DNA from: Fulvimarina pelagi HTCC2506
Lineage (GTDB): Bacteria; Pseudomonadota; Alphaproteobacteria; Rhizobiales; Rhizobiaceae
Assembly (NCBI RefSeq): GCF_000153705.1
Contig: NZ_DS022272.1
Span: 182,250-246,249 of the forward strand
Reading direction: 5' to 3'
DNA: 64,000 nucleotides
The notes beneath the pieces are model-generated. The model was not told the origin of the DNA. It ran no database searches and worked only from the letters and a program-made list of their open reading frames with translations. The position numbers and the translations under genes are program-made. The stretch's first letter is position 1. The number at the start of each line of letters is the position of its first letter. This document shows positions 8,436 through 17,541 of the stretch, piece after piece.

Positions 8436-9053
8436 ATGCGGCACGTCTTCACCATTACCGCCATTCTTGGACTTTGTTTCGCAACCTCCGCCCCCGCACA
8501 GCAGGATTTTCTGGAGGATGGCGGCGGCGTCCGAACCGGCTATGAAATCGGCCTTGACACGCAGGACGATTTCCTTGCCGGCGGCGGTGGCATTTCCGAC
8601 GACGACACAGTGACCCTTACATCTGAGGATGAAGAATTCCTGGAAGATGGTGGCGGTGTTTCCGGCGGCCCTCAGTTATTTACCTCGGAGCGTGAGGAAT
8701 TCCTCGAAGATGGCGGCGGCATTTCGAGCGAGATCAGGGTCTCGCCGCGCGGCCTTTTTCGCATCCTCGGCAAGCGTGCACAACGTGGATGGCGCCTATC
8801 GGAGACGCCGCGGGTCTGGACCAGTGGAGAAGGATCGGTTCTCTACGTCTCTACGGGTTCAAGCTCGTTCAAAAGCCCGACGAACCGCATCAGACTCAGT
8901 GAAGCGCGAGCTGGGCGTTACGCAAATCCGGGCCCGAAGGTGATCGATATCGAGGAAGCGCGCCTCGACAAGCGCCCCTATCCGAAATCCGGACTCGATA
9001 TCATCGTCACCGGCGGCGGATCGAAGATCATCCGCATCGCGCCTGGCTACTGA
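8436..9053 (+). CDS. secreted protein with four FLEDGGG repeats, function unknown
   Basis: Protein of 205 residues with a clear signal peptide (cleavage near SAPAQ, residue 22). The mature N-terminus has four copies of an acidic-Gly unit, F-L-E/A-D/G-G-G-G-V/I, with phenylalanines at residues 25, 46, 68 and 89, a period of 21-22 residues. Each unit is preceded by acidic residues. From residue 100 onward the chain is basic and Ser/Gly-rich with no domain I recognise. GGGAG lies nine bases before the start. It is convergent with the hydrolase gene at 9060, six bases away. I know no matching family. The acidic Gly-rich units could bind calcium or a surface partner, which is speculation. Confidence 0.75.
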   Translation: MRHVFTITAILGLCFATSAPAQQDFLEDGGGVRTGYEIGLDTQDDFLAGGGGISDDDTVTLTSEDEEFLEDGGGVSGGPQLFTSEREEFLEDGGGISSEIRVSPRGLFRILGKRAQRGWRLSETPRVWTSGEGSVLYVSTGSSSFKSPTNRIRLSEARAGRYANPGPKVIDIEEARLDKRPYPKSGLDIIVTGGGSKIIRIAPGY

Positions 9054-9059
9054 CCGGGT

Positions 9060-9707
9060 TCACATCCCCGAAAGGAACGGGTTCGACCGCCGCTCGTCGC
9101 CGAGCCGGCTGCCGGGCCCGTGGCCGCACAGGAAGCCGAAATCGTCGCCCAGTGGCAGCACCTTGTCGCGGATCGAGGCGAGCAGAGTTTCGTGGTTCCC
9201 GCCAGGCAGATCCGTCCGCCCGATCGAGCCGTTGAAGAGCACGTCGCCCATGACGATGAACTTCGCCGCGCGGTAGGCGAAGATCACATGGCCCGGAGCA
9301 TGACCGGGCGTGTGCAGAACCTCGAACTCGTGCCCCGCAAAGGAGACCCGATCGCCCTCGTCCAGCCAGCGATCCGGCGTGCAGTTGCGGATCTCATTTC
9401 TCAGCCCGAACATCTTTCCCTGTTCAGCGAGATTGTCCATCAGCAGCTTGTCGTCTTTGTGCGAGCCGATGATGTCGACACCGAGCAACTCCTTCAGCTC
9501 CATCGCTCCGCCGGCATGGTCGATATGGCCGTGGGTCAGCCAAATCGCCTCGACGGTCACGCCTGCTGCTTTCACCGCACTCTCGATCTTCTCAGCCTCG
9601 CCGCCCGGATCGACGACGACCCCGGTCTTCGTCTCGTCGTCGAACAGCAGCGTGCAGTTCTGCTGAAACTCGGTGACAGGAATGATCTGTGCATTGAGCT
9701 GAGCCAA
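9060..9707 (-). CDS. metallo-beta-lactamase-fold hydrolase, glyoxalase II-like
   Basis: Cytoplasmic zinc hydrolase of 215 residues with the signature THGHIDHAG (H-x-H-x-D-H), the second metal-site histidine in HTPGHAPGHV, the bridging aspartate in VMGDVLF, and the last histidine in LCGHGPGS. It resembles YcbL-type glyoxalase II relatives, whose substrate is often undefined. The start is TTG at 9707 with AGGAG seven bases upstream; no ATG is available at the family start. Confidence 0.9.
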   Translation of the reverse strand: MAQLNAQIIPVTEFQQNCTLLFDDETKTGVVVDPGGEAEKIESAVKAAGVTVEAIWLTHGHIDHAGGAMELKELLGVDIIGSHKDDKLLMDNLAEQGKMFGLRNEIRNCTPDRWLDEGDRVSFAGHEFEVLHTPGHAPGHVIFAYRAAKFIVMGDVLFNGSIGRTDLPGGNHETLLASIRDKVLPLGDDFGFLCGHGPGSRLGDERRSNPFLSGM

Positions 9708-9813
9708 GGGGCAGCTCCTTTGGTTCGTTTGCGTCTGGTGGGCGTGAGAGATCGGAATGGGGCAGCGAGGTCAAGGATAGGCTTGGAATGGGCGTGTCCT
9801 GCGGAATCGACCG

Positions 9814-10575
9814 TTACGGCTTGATCCTCCAGCCCGTCTTGAAGATCCACCAGATCGCGGTCATCGCGATTGCCATGAAGGCAAGGGTCATCGAAAGGCT
9901 GACGAAGATCGAAACGTCGGACGCTTCGTAGAAGGCCCAGCGGAAGCCGGAGACAAGATAGAGGACTGGATTGAGCAGGCTTACATCCCGCCAGAAGTCG
10001 GGCAGCATGTCGATGGAATAGAAGGTTCCGCCGAGAAATGTCAGCGGCGTGACAACGAGAAGTGGGACGAGCTGAAGCTGCTCGAAGCCGTCGGCCCAGA
10101 TGCCGATGATGAAGCCGAGCAGGGAAAAGGTGAAGCCGGTCAACACGAGGAAGAGCAGCATCCAGATCGGGTGCGCGATCTCAAAATCGACGAACAACGT
10201 CGCCGTCGCGAGGATGATGAGGCCGATCATGATCGATTTCGTTGCCGCCGCGCCAACGAAACCGAGAACAATTTCCACTGCCGAGACAGGAGCCGAGAGC
10301 ACCTCGTAGATCGTGCCGGCAAAACGCGGGAAATAGATGCCGAAGGCGGCGTTTGAGATCGACTGGGTGAGGAGCTGGAGCATGATCAGACCCGGCACGA
10401 TGAAGGCGCCGTAGTCCACTCCATCGATCTGGTTGATGCGGGACCCAATCGCCGCGCCGAAGACGATGAAATAGAGTGAGGTCGAGAGCACCGGCGAGAC
10501 GATCGACTGGCCGATCGTGCGGATCGCCCGGTTGATCTCGAACATGTAGATGGCCTTGACGGCGTGCCAGTTCAT
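9814..10575 (-). CDS. ABC-2 type exporter permease
   Basis: Protein of 253 residues with about six hydrophobic segments and the ABC-2 pattern near the C-terminus ([17 protein letters not shown], then [12 protein letters not shown]). The start ATG at 10575 overlaps the stop of the ATPase gene by four bases (ATGA), so the two form an operon and transporter. Families with this layout (YadH/NodJ-like) export polysaccharides, lipids or drugs. The substrate is not evident. Confidence 0.9.
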   Translation of the reverse strand: MNWHAVKAIYMFEINRAIRTIGQSIVSPVLSTSLYFIVFGAAIGSRINQIDGVDYGAFIVPGLIMLQLLTQSISNAAFGIYFPRFAGTIYEVLSAPVSAVEIVLGFVGAAATKSIMIGLIILATATLFVDFEIAHPIWMLLFLVLTGFTFSLLGFIIGIWADGFEQLQLVPLLVVTPLTFLGGTFYSIDMLPDFWRDVSLLNPVLYLVSGFRWAFYEASDVSIFVSLSMTLAFMAIAMTAIWWIFKTGWRIKP

Positions 10576-11513
10576 TGTCCGTCTTCCACCAGGCCGACGA
10601 AAATCTCTTCAAGGCTCGATTGCTTCGTCACGATATCGCGGAACCTGACGCCGTCCTCGGCGAGGAGGCGCATCAAGGTCGCGATGCCGGTTCGCTCCGC
10701 ATGGGTGTCGTAGGAATAGGTGAGGCTCATCCGATCTTCGGCGAGTTGCAGATCATAGTGGGACAGATTGTCGGGAATCGCCTGGAGTGGCTCCTGAAGA
10801 ACGATGGTCAGTTCCTTGTGGCCGAGCTTGCGCATCAACTCGTTCTTGTCCTCCACAAGGATGAGTTCGCCCTTTGAGATGACCCCGATCCGGTCGGCCA
10901 TCATCTCGGCTTCCTCGATGTAGTGGGTCGTGAGGATGACGGTGACGCCGGTCTGCCTCAGATCGGCGACGACGTTCCACATTTCGCGGCGGAGCGCGAC
11001 GTCGACACCGGCGGTCGGCTCGTCGAGGAACAGCACTTCCGGTTCATGAGCAAGGGCTTTGGCGATGAGAACGCGCCGCTTCATCCCGCCAGAAAGGGTG
11101 CGGAGCTTGTTGTCCCTCTTCTCGTAGAGAGCAAGAGATTTCAGAACCCGCTCGATCACGGTCGGATCCTTCGGCTTGCCGAACAGGCCGCGCGAGAAGG
11201 AAACGGTGTTCCAGACGGATTCGAAGGCGTCGGTGGTCAATTCCTGCGGCACGAGGCCGATCTTGCCGCGGGCCTTGTAGAACTCGCTCTTCACGTCGTG
11301 GCCGTCGACGGTGATCCTGCCCTCGTTCAGTCGCGCAAGGCCGCAGATGAGGGAGATCAGCGTCGTTTTACCGGCGCCGTTCGGCCCGAGGAGGGCGAAA
11401 ATCTCGCCCTTCTGGATCGTCAGGTCGACGTTCTTGAGGGCCTTGTAGCCGCCCTCGTATGTCTTGGAGACGTTTTCGATGGACAGGATTGGCTTTTGCG
11501 TCGTCTCGCTCAT
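10572..11513 (-). CDS. ABC exporter ATP-binding protein
   Basis: ATPase of 313 residues with Walker A (GPNGAGKTT), Q-loop (VPQEL), signature (LSGGMKRR), Walker B ([12 protein letters not shown]) and H-loop (TTHYIEEAE). A C-terminal extension of about 80 residues, typical of YadG/DrrA/CcmA-type exporters, follows. It is coupled by overlap to the permease at 9814-10575. It starts at ATG 11513. Confidence 0.93.
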   Translation of the reverse strand: MSETTQKPILSIENVSKTYEGGYKALKNVDLTIQKGEIFALLGPNGAGKTTLISLICGLARLNEGRITVDGHDVKSEFYKARGKIGLVPQELTTDAFESVWNTVSFSRGLFGKPKDPTVIERVLKSLALYEKRDNKLRTLSGGMKRRVLIAKALAHEPEVLFLDEPTAGVDVALRREMWNVVADLRQTGVTVILTTHYIEEAEMMADRIGVISKGELILVEDKNELMRKLGHKELTIVLQEPLQAIPDNLSHYDLQLAEDRMSLTYSYDTHAERTGIATLMRLLAEDGVRFRDIVTKQSSLEEIFVGLVEDGQ

Positions 11514-11650
11514 CTGTGGCTTTCGTCGACCTGTTCGGCTTTGTCGCGGCTAATCGGCTGCCGCGGCGGTCGGCGGAGCGTAGCGGGAACCTAAGCGCTG
11601 CCCTCGCGAAATAAAGGAGGCCGCGTCGAGAAGGGCCGGGGCGCTGCGTT

Positions 11651-12391
11651 TCAGGCGGCCGCGCGATGCTTGTCGGGCAGGGCGCCGAACCGCGTCGCGG
11701 CCGTCAGCAAGAGGCCGAGGGTCACGGCGTTGAAAACGTGCCAAAGGAAATGGGTGCCGAGCGGCATGATATCGCAAAGCGGATCGTCGGCTATTCGGAA
11801 GGCGAGAGAGGCGGTGAAGACGATGCCTGCCGCGAAGACGAGACGTCCTGCCGGATGGCGTCCTGCGAGCAGAAAGCCGCCGATGCCGAGCATCGCGAAA
11901 AGCCCGGGCAAGTAGGCGGCCGACCCGCCGACGATGGGCGAAAAGACCGGCTCGGCCAGCGGCGAGACAACGAAGAAGAGGAGGGTGCAGATTGCAGTCG
12001 CGATCCACCCTAGCCGCACGAAGCGCCTCAGTGCGTAGGCGAAATAGGCGAAGATGAAGACGGTGATCGGCAGCACGTCCGCAAGACCTGCCCAACGTGT
12101 TGCAAAGGTGTGGAACAGGAAGGAGCCGACGCCGATAACGGAGACGAGGGCGATCAGCGCCATTTCTACAAGGCCGGGTCTGGCACCTCCGCGGCTTCGC
12201 ACGAAAACGATGAGCGCGGCGAGAAGGAATGCGGCGTTCGTGATCGCGTTGAGCGGCTCGGACCAGAAGGCCGTATTGGTCCGCTCGCAATAGGCGTCGA
12301 TCGTCTCGAACCAGTCCAACTCAGCCCTTTCCGATGTTCGCGGGACCGGCGTCTCAGCTCCGCTCAGCAGAAAAGCTAGCGGAGATATCAC
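11651..12391 (-). CDS. ceramidase-family (CREST) integral membrane protein
   Basis: Protein of 246 residues with about seven membrane helices. The N-terminal CERTNTAFWSEPLNAITNAA and GSFLFHTFA, an Asp in the third helix (AGLADVLPI), and the C-terminal THFLWHVFNA provide the conserved Ser, Asp and three His of the alkaline ceramidase/CREST hydrolase superfamily, whose members use a zinc-bound site in the membrane. The bacterial substrate is not known; a lipid amide is possible. It starts at GTG 12391 without a strong ribosome-binding site, so the exact N-terminus is uncertain. Confidence 0.8.
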   Translation of the reverse strand: MISPLAFLLSGAETPVPRTSERAELDWFETIDAYCERTNTAFWSEPLNAITNAAFLLAALIVFVRSRGGARPGLVEMALIALVSVIGVGSFLFHTFATRWAGLADVLPITVFIFAYFAYALRRFVRLGWIATAICTLLFFVVSPLAEPVFSPIVGGSAAYLPGLFAMLGIGGFLLAGRHPAGRLVFAAGIVFTASLAFRIADDPLCDIMPLGTHFLWHVFNAVTLGLLLTAATRFGALPDKHRAAA

Positions 12392-12535
12392 GCCGAAAAG
12401 GGGCTGAAATGGTGGCGCGTTGCCAGCCGGGCGTCGCCGTTGTGACTCCGGTCACTGAGAGCCGGCCGGGCTTCGGATAGCTTCTTTCCATCGGCGGACG
12501 AAACGGACCGCCCAAACCGGAAGGAAGCCCTGACA

Positions 12536-12823
12536 ATGATCCGCAAGACCGTCCTCGCCCTTGCCGCCGCTGCCACCCTCGCTACTGCAGCTGCTCCCGC
12601 GAACGCCTCCGATTATGGCGCCGAAGTTCCGCCGTCCGGCTACTCGCACTCAAGCAATCGCGACGCGGTGATCGCCGGTGCCGTGATCGGCCTTGCCGTC
12701 GGCATCATAGGCGCCGGCCTCGCCAAGAAGCGCCACCGCAACTGCTTCGACAAGCCGATCCGCAAATGGAGCCGCTACCATGGCCGGAAGGTGGTCGTCG
12801 GCTACCGGACCATCTGCCGCTGA
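12536..12823 (+). CDS. small secreted or membrane protein with glycine-zipper helix
   Basis: Protein of 95 residues. A signal peptide ends near ANA (residue 24). One helix rich in Gly/Ala (GAVIGLAVGIIGAGLAKK) follows, then a basic tail with two cysteines. The start has GGAAGG upstream, and a hairpin terminator follows at 12851. Small proteins of this shape are common in Rhizobiales and have no assigned function. Confidence 0.7.
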   Translation: MIRKTVLALAAAATLATAAAPANASDYGAEVPPSGYSHSSNRDAVIAGAVIGLAVGIIGAGLAKKRHRNCFDKPIRKWSRYHGRKVVVGYRTICR

Positions 12824-12850
12824 TCCCGCCCCGTTTCAGCGCAGACGGTG

Positions 12851-12884
12851 ACCCCCAGCTTCTTCGTGTGGCTGGGGGTTTCGT
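12851..12884 (+). terminator. rho-independent terminator of the small secreted protein gene
   Basis: A perfect 9-bp stem (ACCCCCAGC at 12851-12859 with its complement at 12871-12879) and an 11-base loop are followed by a short T-rich tail, 27 bases after the stop codon at 12823. The T-tract is weak. Confidence 0.6.
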
Positions 12885-12914
12885 CGTACGGGAACTCGAT
12901 GTGCGAAGGATGTC

Positions 12915-13580
12915 TCACCACTGGATCGGCTCGTTGTTTTGATCCCAGAACGTGCCGCTCTCTTCCATCCCGCGCGCATCGAGCGTGCGAACAAGATTGC
13001 TAGCCGCCTTTGCCGGTTCGTCGGTGCTGTGATGATCCTGGAAATCGGCCGTGAAGGGCGTCGCCACCGTGCCCGGGTGGAGTGCGATCAGCACCGCCTG
13101 CCTGTAGCTGCGCTTCAGCTCGATCGCGGCCGTGCGAACAAGCTGATTCAGTGCAGCCTTGGAAGCCCGATAGGCATACCAGCCGCCGAGCCCGTTATCC
13201 CCAATCGAACCGATCCGTGCCGACAGGACGCCGATTTTCACCGGATGATCCCGGTCGAGCTTCGGTATCAGATGCTTGAGCACCAGAAGCGGCCCGGTCG
13301 CGTTTACGGCAAAGAGCGTGGTGAGCTCGTCCGGCTCGCAATCGCCGAGTTTCTTTTCCGGCTTGCCGCGCCGAGCGGTGAGGATGCCGGTCGCGACGAA
13401 GACGCGATCGAAAGGTCCATCGATACTGGAGAGTGCCCGCTCGATGCTCGCCTCATCGGTGACATCCAATCCGTCAGCGCTGCGCGAGAGGCCAACCACC
13501 TCCCCGTCTTCCCGGCAGCGCTCGACTAGTGCCGTGCCGATGCCGCCGGATGCGCCGATGACTAGTGTTATCAAGGACAT
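12915..13580 (-). CDS. short-chain dehydrogenase/reductase (CsgA-like)
   Basis: Protein of 221 residues with Rossmann motif GASGGIGTAL, VNATGP, catalytic serine (VLSARIGSI) and YAYRASKAALN (Tyr and Lys). The C-terminus has HPGTVATPFTADF, typical of the C-factor-like subfamily. It probably reduces a carbonyl substrate with NAD(P)H; the substrate is unknown. The start at 13580 has GGAG eight bases upstream. Its product and that of 6302-6975 are different subfamilies. Confidence 0.88.
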   Translation of the reverse strand: MSLITLVIGASGGIGTALVERCREDGEVVGLSRSADGLDVTDEASIERALSSIDGPFDRVFVATGILTARRGKPEKKLGDCEPDELTTLFAVNATGPLLVLKHLIPKLDRDHPVKIGVLSARIGSIGDNGLGGWYAYRASKAALNQLVRTAAIELKRSYRQAVLIALHPGTVATPFTADFQDHHSTDEPAKAASNLVRTLDARGMEESGTFWDQNNEPIQW

Positions 13581-13767
13581 GACACGCGCTCCAACAGATG
13601 AGTATTCCGGTGCTGACCGGATCTAAGCAGCTAGTGACTGGGAGAGAGCGAGCAATGCGGCACTTGCACTCCGACCTTCTGAGGCTTGGCCTAGTGACAT
13701 CACTGGCAAGTAATGCAGAAGTCCATTATTTTTGGGTTGAGTAACCGCAAACTCGGAAATTAAAGCC

Positions 13768-14025
13768 ATGCCTAGACTATCGATTACGGCGCGCGGACAG
13801 CTGACGCTCAGGCGGGAAATCCTTCGGCATCTCGGTCTGGAGCCCGGCCAGAAAGTGGAGGCGTCTCTCAGGCCGGATGGCGCTGTGGAACTCAAAGCGG
13901 CTCCGCGCGAAGGCTCGATCCACGCCTTCATCGGATCATTGAAGGACCAAACGAAGGGCCGCAGGCTGTCGGTCGAAGAGATGAACGAGGTGATCGCAGA
14001 TGGCGCGGCGGATAATCCGCGTTGA
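13768..14025 (+). CDS. AbrB/MazE/SpoVT-type antitoxin
   Basis: Protein of 85 residues. The N-terminal swapped-hairpin DNA-binding domain reads ITARGQLTLRREILRHLGLE, then PGQKVEASL. The C-terminal tail is probably disordered until it binds the toxin (residues 50-85). It ends in a four-base overlap with the downstream PIN-domain gene, the usual antitoxin-first order, and it probably represses its own operon. The ribosome-binding site is weak (AAAG). Confidence 0.85.
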   Translation: MPRLSITARGQLTLRREILRHLGLEPGQKVEASLRPDGAVELKAAPREGSIHAFIGSLKDQTKGRRLSVEEMNEVIADGAADNPR

Positions 14026-14447
14026 AGGTCGCAGCCGACACGAATGTTCTCGTCCGGTCGGCCGTCGGGGATGATCCCGAGCAGGCTCTGCTCGCCGCGG
14101 AGCTTCTCGTCAACGCAGAGATCGTCTTCGTTGCGACGGAAGTGCTTTGCGAATTTGTCTGGGTGCTGCGTCGAGGCTATCGGATCGAAGATGCCGCCAT
14201 CGCGGACGCGATCCGAAAGCTGATCGACGCACCGAACGTCAGAGCGGACCGTTTGGCCGCCGAGGCCGGGATCGCCATGCTCGAAGCCGGAGGCGATTTC
14301 GCGGACGGGGTCATCGCCTATTCGGGACGAATAGCGGGTGCGGACATGTTTGTCTCCTTCGACCGCCAAGCGATCAAGGCGCTGAAGACGCTCGGAGAAA
14401 ACGCGCACGACCTCTCCGGCGGCGTGCCGCAGGATATTCCGAGATAG
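14022..14447 (+). CDS. PIN-domain ribonuclease toxin (VapC-type)
   Basis: Protein of 141 residues with the acidic residues of a PIN nuclease: ADTNVLVR near the start, TEVLCEFV in the middle, and GGDFADGVIA plus FVSFDRQ near the end. It starts at TTG 14022, overlapping the antitoxin stop (TTGA), which implies coupled translation. It forms a toxin-antitoxin pair with the AbrB-type protein. The RNA target cannot be predicted. Confidence 0.88.
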   Translation: MKVAADTNVLVRSAVGDDPEQALLAAELLVNAEIVFVATEVLCEFVWVLRRGYRIEDAAIADAIRKLIDAPNVRADRLAAEAGIAMLEAGGDFADGVIAYSGRIAGADMFVSFDRQAIKALKTLGENAHDLSGGVPQDIPR

Positions 14448-14469
14448 TTCTGTCCGGAAAGGGGGGCAA

Positions 14470-14498
14470 TACCGGCGATGGCCGGTACCGCGCTTTTT
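14470..14498 (+). terminator. possible terminator after the toxin-antitoxin pair
   Basis: TACCGGC (14470-14476), a 4-base loop and the complement at 14481-14487 are followed by CCGCGC and five T's. The stem is short and the T-run is separated from it, so the call is tentative. Confidence 0.4.
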
Positions 14499-14527
14499 AG
14501 GGTCGGCAGGGCGTTTGCCCGAATGCC

Positions 14528-15559
14528 TCAAGCCGCCTGGCGCTTGTCCAAATAGCCGCGCTCCACCAGCAGTTCGGCGATCTGTATCGTGTTCAGCGCC
14601 GCTCCCTTGCGCAGGTTGTCGGAGACGACCCAAATGTTGAGGCCGTTGTCGAGGGTCTGGTCCTCGCGAATGCGGCTGATGAAGGTCGCGTCGTCGCCGG
14701 CCGATTCCAGCGGGGTGACGTAGCCGCCGTCCTCGCGCTTGTCGATGACGAGGCAGCCCGGGGCCTCGCGCAGGATGTCGCGGGCTTCGTCCGCCGTGAT
14801 CGGGTTCTCGAACTCGATGTTGACGGCTTCCGAATGCCCTACAAAGACCGGCACGCGCACGGCCGTGCAGGTAACCTTGATCTTCGGGTCGAGCATCTTC
14901 TTGGTCTCGGCCATCACCTTCCACTCTTCTTTCGTGGAACCATCCTCCATGAAGACGTCGATATGGGGGATGACGTTGAAGGCGATGCGCTTGGTAAACT
15001 TCTTGTTCTCGATCGGATCGGCGACAAAGACTGCGCGCGACTGCTCGAAGAGCTCGTCCATGCCGTCCTTGCCCGCGCCGGAGACCGACTGATAGGTCGA
15101 GACAACGATGCGCTTGATCTTCGCATGATCGTGCAGTGGCTTCAGCGCGACGACGAGCTGGGCGGTCGAGCAGTTCGGATTGGCGATGATGTTCTTCTTG
15201 GAATAACCCTCGATCGCGTCCGGGTTCACCTCCGGCACGATCAGCGGCACATCCTGATCGTAACGCCAGGCCGATGAGTTATCGATGACGATGCAGCCCT
15301 GCGCCCCGATCTTCGGGCTCATTTCCTTGGAGACCGAGCCGCCGGCGCTCATCAGGCAGACGTCGACATCGGAGAAGTCGAAGCCCTCGAGGTTCTTCAC
15401 CTTCAGCGTCTTGTCGCCGTAGGAGACCTCCTGGCCGACGGAGCGGCGGGAGGCGAGTGCCACGACCTGATCGGCCGGGAAATTGCGTTCGGCGAGGATA
15501 GACAGCATTTCGCGCCCGACATTGCCGGTGGCGCCTGCGATCGCGACTTTGTAACCCAT
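14528..15559 (-). CDS. asd: aspartate-semialdehyde dehydrogenase
   Basis: Reduces aspartyl phosphate to aspartate semialdehyde with NADPH, the branch point to lysine/diaminopimelate, threonine and methionine. The N-terminal nucleotide loop is AIAGATGNVGREML, the active-site cysteine lies in ANPNCSTAQL, and the catalytic histidine is in VFVGHSEAVN. The length of 343 residues is normal. It starts at ATG 15559 with AAGG upstream. Its metabolic partners metY and metC are in the same window but not in the same transcript. Confidence 0.95.
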   Translation of the reverse strand: MGYKVAIAGATGNVGREMLSILAERNFPADQVVALASRRSVGQEVSYGDKTLKVKNLEGFDFSDVDVCLMSAGGSVSKEMSPKIGAQGCIVIDNSSAWRYDQDVPLIVPEVNPDAIEGYSKKNIIANPNCSTAQLVVALKPLHDHAKIKRIVVSTYQSVSGAGKDGMDELFEQSRAVFVADPIENKKFTKRIAFNVIPHIDVFMEDGSTKEEWKVMAETKKMLDPKIKVTCTAVRVPVFVGHSEAVNIEFENPITADEARDILREAPGCLVIDKREDGGYVTPLESAGDDATFISRIREDQTLDNGLNIWVVSDNLRKGAALNTIQIAELLVERGYLDKRQAA

Positions 15560-15716
15560 GGGGTTCGACCTTTTTCGCTCTCCCCGACCTTCGGATCGAA
15601 TACGCTTCTCCGCCGCCCCGGGGGAGAGAAGCGGGGCGGGCGTCAGCTAATCGACGTTTTAGTGAGCGAGCGTATGGTCATCGTGACGCGTGGTATGGAG
15701 TGGACACCGAAATTTG

Positions 15717-16271
15717 TCAATTCGTCGAATCTCGCGATACCTGGCGTTCGAAGAGCGTCAGATGCTCGTCTTTGTACTTCGCTACTCCGTAAGGCCGGTA
15801 GCCGAGTTTGTCCGCGAGCTTGAGTGAGGCGCTGTTGTCCGGATGGATCATGCAGACGGTCTTTTCGGACACAGGAGGCAAGCCTTTGAACCAGGCATGG
15901 AATGCCGAAACTGCTTCGAAGGCGTAGCCCTTTCCTTGCGCCGATGGAAGAAACCGCCATGCAGCCTCCGGGAAGAGATCGAAATGCGCGCCGATCCCGC
16001 GATGGAAATGCATGATGCCGCCCTCGCCGAGAAAGGCGTTGTTGATGGCGTCCCTCACCGTAAACAGGCCGAAACGCAACGCCTGCCAGTGGCCGATATA
16101 GAAGAGCAAGCGACGCCAGTTCTCTTCCTCGCTGGATGCCTTGCCACCGCCGGTGAAGCGGAACACCGCCGGATCGCTTCCGAGTTTGTGGAGGTCGTCG
16201 AAATCTTCCCGAACGTGCGGGCGAAGCAATAGACGCTCCGTCTGGATCACCGGTGCGCCACTGTCAGGCAT
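15717..16271 (-). CDS. GNAT-family N-acetyltransferase (RimJ/RimL-like)
   Basis: Protein of 184 residues. It starts with the family pattern TERLLLRPHVREDFDDL, has a central beta strand and an acetyl-CoA loop variant (SAQGKGYAFEA), and ends with HPDNSASLKLADKLGYRPYG. Such enzymes acetylate protein N-termini or small amines; the target is unknown. The same-strand neighbour upstream is the oxidoreductase at 16285, 13 bases away, so they are likely co-transcribed. Confidence 0.88.
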   Translation of the reverse strand: MPDSGAPVIQTERLLLRPHVREDFDDLHKLGSDPAVFRFTGGGKASSEEENWRRLLFYIGHWQALRFGLFTVRDAINNAFLGEGGIMHFHRGIGAHFDLFPEAAWRFLPSAQGKGYAFEAVSAFHAWFKGLPPVSEKTVCMIHPDNSASLKLADKLGYRPYGVAKYKDEHLTLFERQVSRDSTN

Positions 16272-16284
16272 CGTCGCTCACATC

Positions 16285-17391
16285 CTATTCGATCGGCGGC
16301 TCGCCGCCGATCATCTCGGGTTGCTTGCCATAGGCGATTTCGCGTCGCATCGACTTGTCGATGCGACGCTGGCGGGGGACGGGCTCCAGTTTCTGGACCG
16401 TGCCGGTTTCGAGGGCCCGTTCGACGGCCGCCAGTACGCGCATGTCGAGAATGCCTTCCTCGCCGTTCGGCTCCGGGTCGCGGTCGTTGAGGATGCAGTC
16501 GGAGAAATAGTCGGTCTCACCGGCGAACTGGTCCGTGACGGGTGCCGTCCGGGTCTCCGTCTCGCCGTCCTTCTTCGAGATCTCGTAGGTGATCGCGAGA
16601 TCGGGCGAGAAGCCAAAGCAGGGTTTGGCCTTAATGCCTCCCTCGCTGCCGACGAGATGAAACACCTCCTCGCTGTCTGAGGAATAGCTCAGTGTGAAGC
16701 TTGCCTGTCGCCCCTCAGTAAACTTCAGGATGACCGAAATCGTATCTTCGCAGCCGAGATTGCGATCGGTGCGCGAACCGATCGCCGCGACTTCGATCGG
16801 TTCGGCCTCGAAGAGATTGCGCACGGCGTTGATCGGGTAGTTGCCCATGTCCGGTACCGGGCCGCCCCAATAGCCGGACTTGGCGCGATAATTCGAGGCC
16901 TTCACCGTCTGGGAGAAGGTCGAGGTGAAGTAGCGCGGCTTGCCAATTTCGCCGTTGCGGATCGCCTCGATCATGGAGATCGTGCCCGGCTCGCAGTGCA
17001 GGCGGTAGGCGATCATCAGCTTGGCGCCGGAGGCCTTCGCCGCGGCTTCGATCGCCTCGGCGTCCTCGAGGCTCGTCGCCATGGGCTTTTCGAGAAGAAC
17101 GTGGATGCCGGCCTTCAGCGCGGGTTCGGCGAACTTGCGATGCTGATCGTTCGGCAGCCCGATATAGACCGCATCGATCAGACCGGATTTCAGGAACTTG
17201 TCGTATTCGTCGTAGGTGTAGGTCTCAAGCCCGTAGTCGATGCCGAGCCGCTCGTTCTTCTCCGGCGTCCCCGAGACGAGGGCTGTGAGGATCGAATTGG
17301 TCGTTTGCGGCACGCCCGGCATGAAGGCGCATTGGGAAATCCAGCCCGCGCCGACCACGCCGTAGCGGACCTTGCCTTCGATACTTGGCAT
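16285..17391 (-). CDS. Gfo/Idh/MocA-family oxidoreductase
   Basis: NAD(P)-dependent sugar or polyol dehydrogenase of 368 residues. The Rossmann motif is VGAGWISQCAF, and the family lysine lies in VLLEKPMATSLEDA. Longer open sequence exists upstream, but ATG 17391 has AGGAG nine bases before it and gives the family N-terminus, so I use it. The substrate is not evident. Confidence 0.9.
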   Translation of the reverse strand: MPSIEGKVRYGVVGAGWISQCAFMPGVPQTTNSILTALVSGTPEKNERLGIDYGLETYTYDEYDKFLKSGLIDAVYIGLPNDQHRKFAEPALKAGIHVLLEKPMATSLEDAEAIEAAAKASGAKLMIAYRLHCEPGTISMIEAIRNGEIGKPRYFTSTFSQTVKASNYRAKSGYWGGPVPDMGNYPINAVRNLFEAEPIEVAAIGSRTDRNLGCEDTISVILKFTEGRQASFTLSYSSDSEEVFHLVGSEGGIKAKPCFGFSPDLAITYEISKKDGETETRTAPVTDQFAGETDYFSDCILNDRDPEPNGEEGILDMRVLAAVERALETGTVQKLEPVPRQRRIDKSMRREIAYGKQPEMIGGEPPIE

Positions 17392-17541
17392 CGATGAACT
17401 CCTACTTGTGCTGAAGGACGCGGGCGGTTCGCCGGCGCCATGTCGTCGAGCGAGGGTAGTGCGGGCGTTCTGGCTTTGAAGCGGGCGGCAGAGCAAAAAG
17501 CGCCGATAAATCGCCACCACCGCCCCCTCTGGGAAACCGAA

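Noticed and set aside
13623..14924. A 433-codon minus-strand open frame across the toxin-antitoxin pair and the end of asd
   Set aside because: It lies antisense to the vapBC-type pair and partly inside asd in another frame. Its sequence is Arg/Asp/Gly-rich without any family motif, as is typical of high-GC antisense frames.
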